DNA of 8,251 nt, taken from NCBI GenBank assembly GCA_900556795.1, contig USQD01000073.1, forward strand, positions 1 to 8,251, written 5' to 3'. Made by a program: the position numbers and the translations under genes. The stretch is from an uncultured Prevotella sp. GTDB lineage: Bacteria; Bacteroidota; Bacteroidia; Bacteroidales; Bacteroidaceae. Position 1 is the first letter of the stretch. The number at the start of each line of letters is the position of its first letter. Below are positions 5,661 through 8,251 of this stretch, in pieces. The notes under the pieces were generated by a model, which was given only the letters and a program-made list of their open reading frames with translations, searched no databases and was not told where the DNA came from.

Positions 5661-8129
5661 ATGAACGTTTCATATAAATGGCTTAAAGAATACGTCGATT
5701 TCGACCTGACACCACAGGAGACTGCCGATGCGCTGACCTCTTGCGGACTCGAAGTGGACGCTTTGGAAGAAGTTCAGTCTATCAAGGGTGGACTGAAAGG
5801 TCTTTACGTAGGTAAAGTGTTGACATGCGAGGCGCATCCTAACAGCGATCACCTCCACGTAACAACCGTTGACCTGGGCAAGGGTGAACCACAGCAGATT
5901 GTCTGCGGTGCGCCTAACGTGGCTGCCGGTCAGAAGGTAATCGTAGCCGACCTGGGCTGCGTGCTCTACGACGGCGACCAGAGTTTTACCATCAAGAAGA
6001 GCAAGCTGCGCGGTGTGGAGAGCTTGGGTATGATCTGCGCTGAGGATGAGATTGGCGTGGGTACTTCTCACGACGGTATCATCGTGCTCCCTGAGGATGC
6101 ACCTGTTGGTCAGCCTGCTGCCGAGTATTATCACCTGGAGAGCGACTGGCTCATCGAGATTGACATCACTGCCAACCGTGCCGATGCGCTCGGTCATTGG
6201 GGTGTAGCCCGCGACCTCTATGCCTGGTTGAAGCAGAACGGCTACGAGACAAGTCTTCATCGCCCTTCTTGCGATGAGTTCGTAGTAGATAACGAGGATC
6301 TTCCTATCGATGTAGAGATTGAGAACACCGAGGCTTGCAAGCGCTATGCCTGCGTAAGCATCACCGGTTGTGAGGTGAAGGAGAGCCCTAAGTGGTTGCA
6401 GGACAAGCTGAATATCATCGGCTTGCGACCAATCAACAATATCGTGGATATCACCAACTACATCATGATGGCATACGGACAGCCATTGCACTGCTTCGAT
6501 GCCGACATGGTTACCGGTCATAAGATTGTAGTACGCACCCAGCCTGAGGGTACCAAGTTCGTTACTCTCGATGGCGAGGAGCATACCTTGGGTGAGCACG
6601 ACCTGAGCATCTGCAATGCTGAGGAGCCTATGTGTATCGCCGGTATCTTCGGCGGTAAGGGCTCTGGTACTTACGAGACTACCAAGGACGTAGTCCTGGA
6701 GAGTGCTTACTTCCACCCAACATGGATTCGCAAGAGCGCTCGCCGTCACGGTTTGAGTACTGATGCCAGCTACCGTTTTGAGCGTGGCGTTGATCCAAAC
6801 GGACAGATTTATGCATTGAAGCAGGCAGCTATCCTCTGCAAGCAGTTGGCTGGCGGTAAGGTTTCCATGCAGATCAAGGATGTATATCCAGAGCCAATGC
6901 AGGACTTCCCTGTTCGCCTGAACTATGAGTATGCGCACCGCCTCATCGGTAAGGAGATTGGTGCTGAGACCATCAAGAACATTGCCACATCTCTGGAGAT
7001 GAAGATCGTGAAGGAGGATGCTGAGGGCATCGACCTGCTGGTTCCTGCTTATCGTGTAGACGTTCAGCGTCCTTGCGACGTGGTAGAGGATATCCTCCGT
7101 ATCTATGGATATAATAATGTGGAGATTCCTACCCAGCTGAAGAGCTCCCTGACTGTTCAGGGCGATGAGGACAAGGCTTATCACAGCCAGAACCTCGTGG
7201 CTGAGCAGTTGGTAGGCGAGGGCTTCATGGAGATTCTCAACAACTCTCTGAGCAAGACCAGCTACTATACAGACCTGGAGCTGAATAAGTATCCTGAGGA
7301 GACAACCGTGAAGGTGATGAACCCATTGAGTGCTGATCTCGGCGTGATGCGTCAGACCATGTTGTTCGGCGGTTTGGAGAGCGTAGCCCGCAACATCAAC
7401 CACAAGAGTCAGAACCTGAAGTTCTTCGAGGTGGGTAACACCTATTTATATAATAAGGAGAAGTGGAGCGAGGAGAGTCCTATCAAGGCTTACTCTCAGG
7501 AGGCTCACATGTCACTCTTCATCACGGGTAAGCGCGTAGAGGGCAGTTGGGCTCATGCTGATGAGCAGAGCAACATCTACGAGCTGAAGGCAGTGGTAGA
7601 GAATATCCTCCGCCGTGTAGGTATGCCACAGAACAACCTGGTTATCAAGCACAGCGACAACAACATCTTCTCCAAGGGTGTAAGCTACGAGACCCGTGCC
7701 GGCAAGGTATTGGTAGAGCTCGGTATCTTGAGCCTGAAGCTCAAGAAGGCATTCGACATCGAGCAGGATGTATTCTATGCTGATGTTCACTGGGATAACC
7801 TGGTGAAGACCGTGAAGAAGGTGAACCTTACTTACACTGACATCAGCAAGTATCCGTCAGTGAGCCGCGACCTTGCATTGCTCGTAGACAAGAATGTAGA
7901 GTTTGCACAGATTGATCAGATTGCCCACCAGACTGAGAAGAAGCTCCTGAAGAGTGTGGTACTCTTCGACGTTTATGAGGGTAAGAACCTGCCAGAGGGC
8001 AAGAAGAGCTATGCCGTAAACTTCATTCTGCAGGATGAGGAGAAGACATTGAATGACAAGCAGATTGATGCTATCATGAAGAAGCTCATCGCCAACCTCA
8101 CAGGCAAGCTCAACGCAGAACTGAGATAA
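5661..8129 (+). CDS. pheT: Phenylalanyl-tRNA synthetase beta subunit
   Basis: Beta chain of the cytosolic alpha2beta2 class II synthetase that charges tRNA-Phe; it binds the tRNA and hydrolyses mis-charged Tyr-tRNA-Phe. The 822-residue product is full length for Bacteroidota. Domains in order: N-terminal segment, tRNA-binding OB fold (about 40-150, with HPNSDHLHV from H59), B3/B4 editing domain (about 210-400, including GQPLHCFDAD near 273 and the FERGVDP motif around E374), B5 domain (about 416-490, from FPVRLNYEYAHRLIG), the catalytically inactive class II-like core (about 500-710), and the C-terminal FDX-ACB anticodon-binding domain (Y725 to the end). pheS is not adjacent, so the two subunits come from separate loci, or at least not from a pheST operon here. 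The gene has its own promoter and an A-rich start region. No terminator is evident downstream, so read-through into the YebC-family gene is likely. An 18-base repeat duplicates its last codons. Confidence 0.98.
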   Translation: MNVSYKWLKEYVDFDLTPQETADALTSCGLEVDALEEVQSIKGGLKGLYVGKVLTCEAHPNSDHLHVTTVDLGKGEPQQIVCGAPNVAAGQKVIVADLGCVLYDGDQSFTIKKSKLRGVESLGMICAEDEIGVGTSHDGIIVLPEDAPVGQPAAEYYHLESDWLIEIDITANRADALGHWGVARDLYAWLKQNGYETSLHRPSCDEFVVDNEDLPIDVEIENTEACKRYACVSITGCEVKESPKWLQDKLNIIGLRPINNIVDITNYIMMAYGQPLHCFDADMVTGHKIVVRTQPEGTKFVTLDGEEHTLGEHDLSICNAEEPMCIAGIFGGKGSGTYETTKDVVLESAYFHPTWIRKSARRHGLSTDASYRFERGVDPNGQIYALKQAAILCKQLAGGKVSMQIKDVYPEPMQDFPVRLNYEYAHRLIGKEIGAETIKNIATSLEMKIVKEDAEGIDLLVPAYRVDVQRPCDVVEDILRIYGYNNVEIPTQLKSSLTVQGDEDKAYHSQNLVAEQLVGEGFMEILNNSLSKTSYYTDLELNKYPEETTVKVMNPLSADLGVMRQTMLFGGLESVARNINHKSQNLKFFEVGNTYLYNKEKWSEESPIKAYSQEAHMSLFITGKRVEGSWAHADEQSNIYELKAVVENILRRVGMPQNNLVIKHSDNNIFSKGVSYETRAGKVLVELGILSLKLKKAFDIEQDVFYADVHWDNLVKTVKKVNLTYTDISKYPSVSRDLALLVDKNVEFAQIDQIAHQTEKKLLKSVVLFDVYEGKNLPEGKKSYAVNFILQDEEKTLNDKQIDAIMKKLIANLTGKLNAELR

Positions 8130-8162
8130 TGCAGAATGCGATTGACGCAGAACTGAGATAAT
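8113..8162 (+). repeat. Perfect 18-base direct repeat across the pheT stop codon
   Basis: ACGCAGAACTGAGATAAT occurs at 8113-8130 and again at 8145-8162, offset by 32 bases. The first copy holds the last pheT codons and its TAA stop (8127-8129); the second lies wholly in the spacer. Since 32 is not a multiple of three, the second copy is out of frame with pheT, so it is not a read-through coding repeat. It looks like a local duplication of the gene end. Confidence 0.9.
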
Positions 8163-8203
8163 ATTATAAACAAAAAACGATAAACATTTAAAATTTTATT
8201 CCA

Positions 8204-8251
8204 ATGGGAAGAGCATTTGAATATCGTAAAGCTACAAAGCTGAAAAGATGG
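8204..8251 (+). CDS. YebC/PmpR/TACO1-family protein, N-terminal fragment
   Basis: The first 16 codons are present, MGRAFEYRKATKLKRW, and the gene continues past the right edge. The MGRAFE(Y/F)RK...KRW opening is the form I recognise for YebC-family proteins of Bacteroidota. The family has been annotated as transcriptional regulators, and members have more recently been implicated in easing ribosome stalling during translation. It lies 74 bases downstream of pheT with no visible terminator and no TAnnTTTG box between, so co-transcription with pheT is likely. Identification rests on 16 residues only. Confidence 0.75.
   Translation, partial: MGRAFEYRKATKLKRW

Noticed and set aside
5670..7403. 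577-codon open frame on the minus strand, antisense to pheT
   Set aside because: It lies wholly inside pheT, its translation has no recognisable domain, and its composition (rich in Leu, His, Val) is that of a reverse-strand shadow of a codon-biased gene. pheT itself is unambiguous.
1..8251. Mobile element, CRISPR, toxin-antitoxin, defence island or other novel system
   Set aside because: All substantial coding space is taken by recognisable housekeeping genes; no transposase, integrase, spaced repeat array, tRNA-flanked junction or cluster of unknown genes is present.

Overview
This window looks like ordinary chromosomal housekeeping DNA from a member of the Bacteroidota, most likely Prevotella/Segatella or a close relative. 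The evidence is the protein sequences (GlyA, an E. coli-type PyrB/PyrI pair, class A PBP, PheT with a Bacteroidota-like YebC start), the lack of Shine-Dalgarno sequences ahead of A/T-rich starts, and several matches to the Bacteroidota promoter -7 element TAnnTTTG. The genus is inferred from memory of protein sequences and was not tested by a search.

Layout. Positions 1-75 (minus) hold the first 25 codons of a secreted protein. Positions 177-1457 (minus) are glyA, with its own promoter and an intrinsic terminator at 112-140. Positions 1588-2052 and 2093-3040 (minus) are pyrI and pyrB, a two-gene operon read in the order pyrB-pyrI. It shares a divergent promoter region (3041-3156) with a class A penicillin-binding protein gene (3157-5481, plus), which ends in a strong hairpin terminator. 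pheT follows (5661-8129, plus) with its own promoter and a leader of about 85 bases. The first 16 codons of a YebC-family gene run off the right edge (8204-8251, plus). No gene-free stretch exceeds 180 bases.

How the genes fit together. GlyA supplies glycine and one-carbon units, and PyrB/PyrI form the allosterically controlled first committed step of pyrimidine synthesis. The PBP polymerises and cross-links peptidoglycan. PheT is the beta chain of phenylalanyl-tRNA synthetase (pheS is not in the window), and the YebC-family protein is probably a translation or regulatory factor. They do not form one pathway; this is core-genome adjacency.

I found no mobile element, CRISPR array, tRNA/rRNA gene or defence module, and nothing that looks like a new biological system. 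The points worth a second look are regulatory. Two terminators are built into the promoter of the next transcription unit (glyA and pheT). The pyrB/PBP divergent promoter region is compact and rich in inverted repeats. A G-run sits at the predicted pyrB start, small direct repeats lie at pheT and pyrB-pyrI, and pheT has a long leader.
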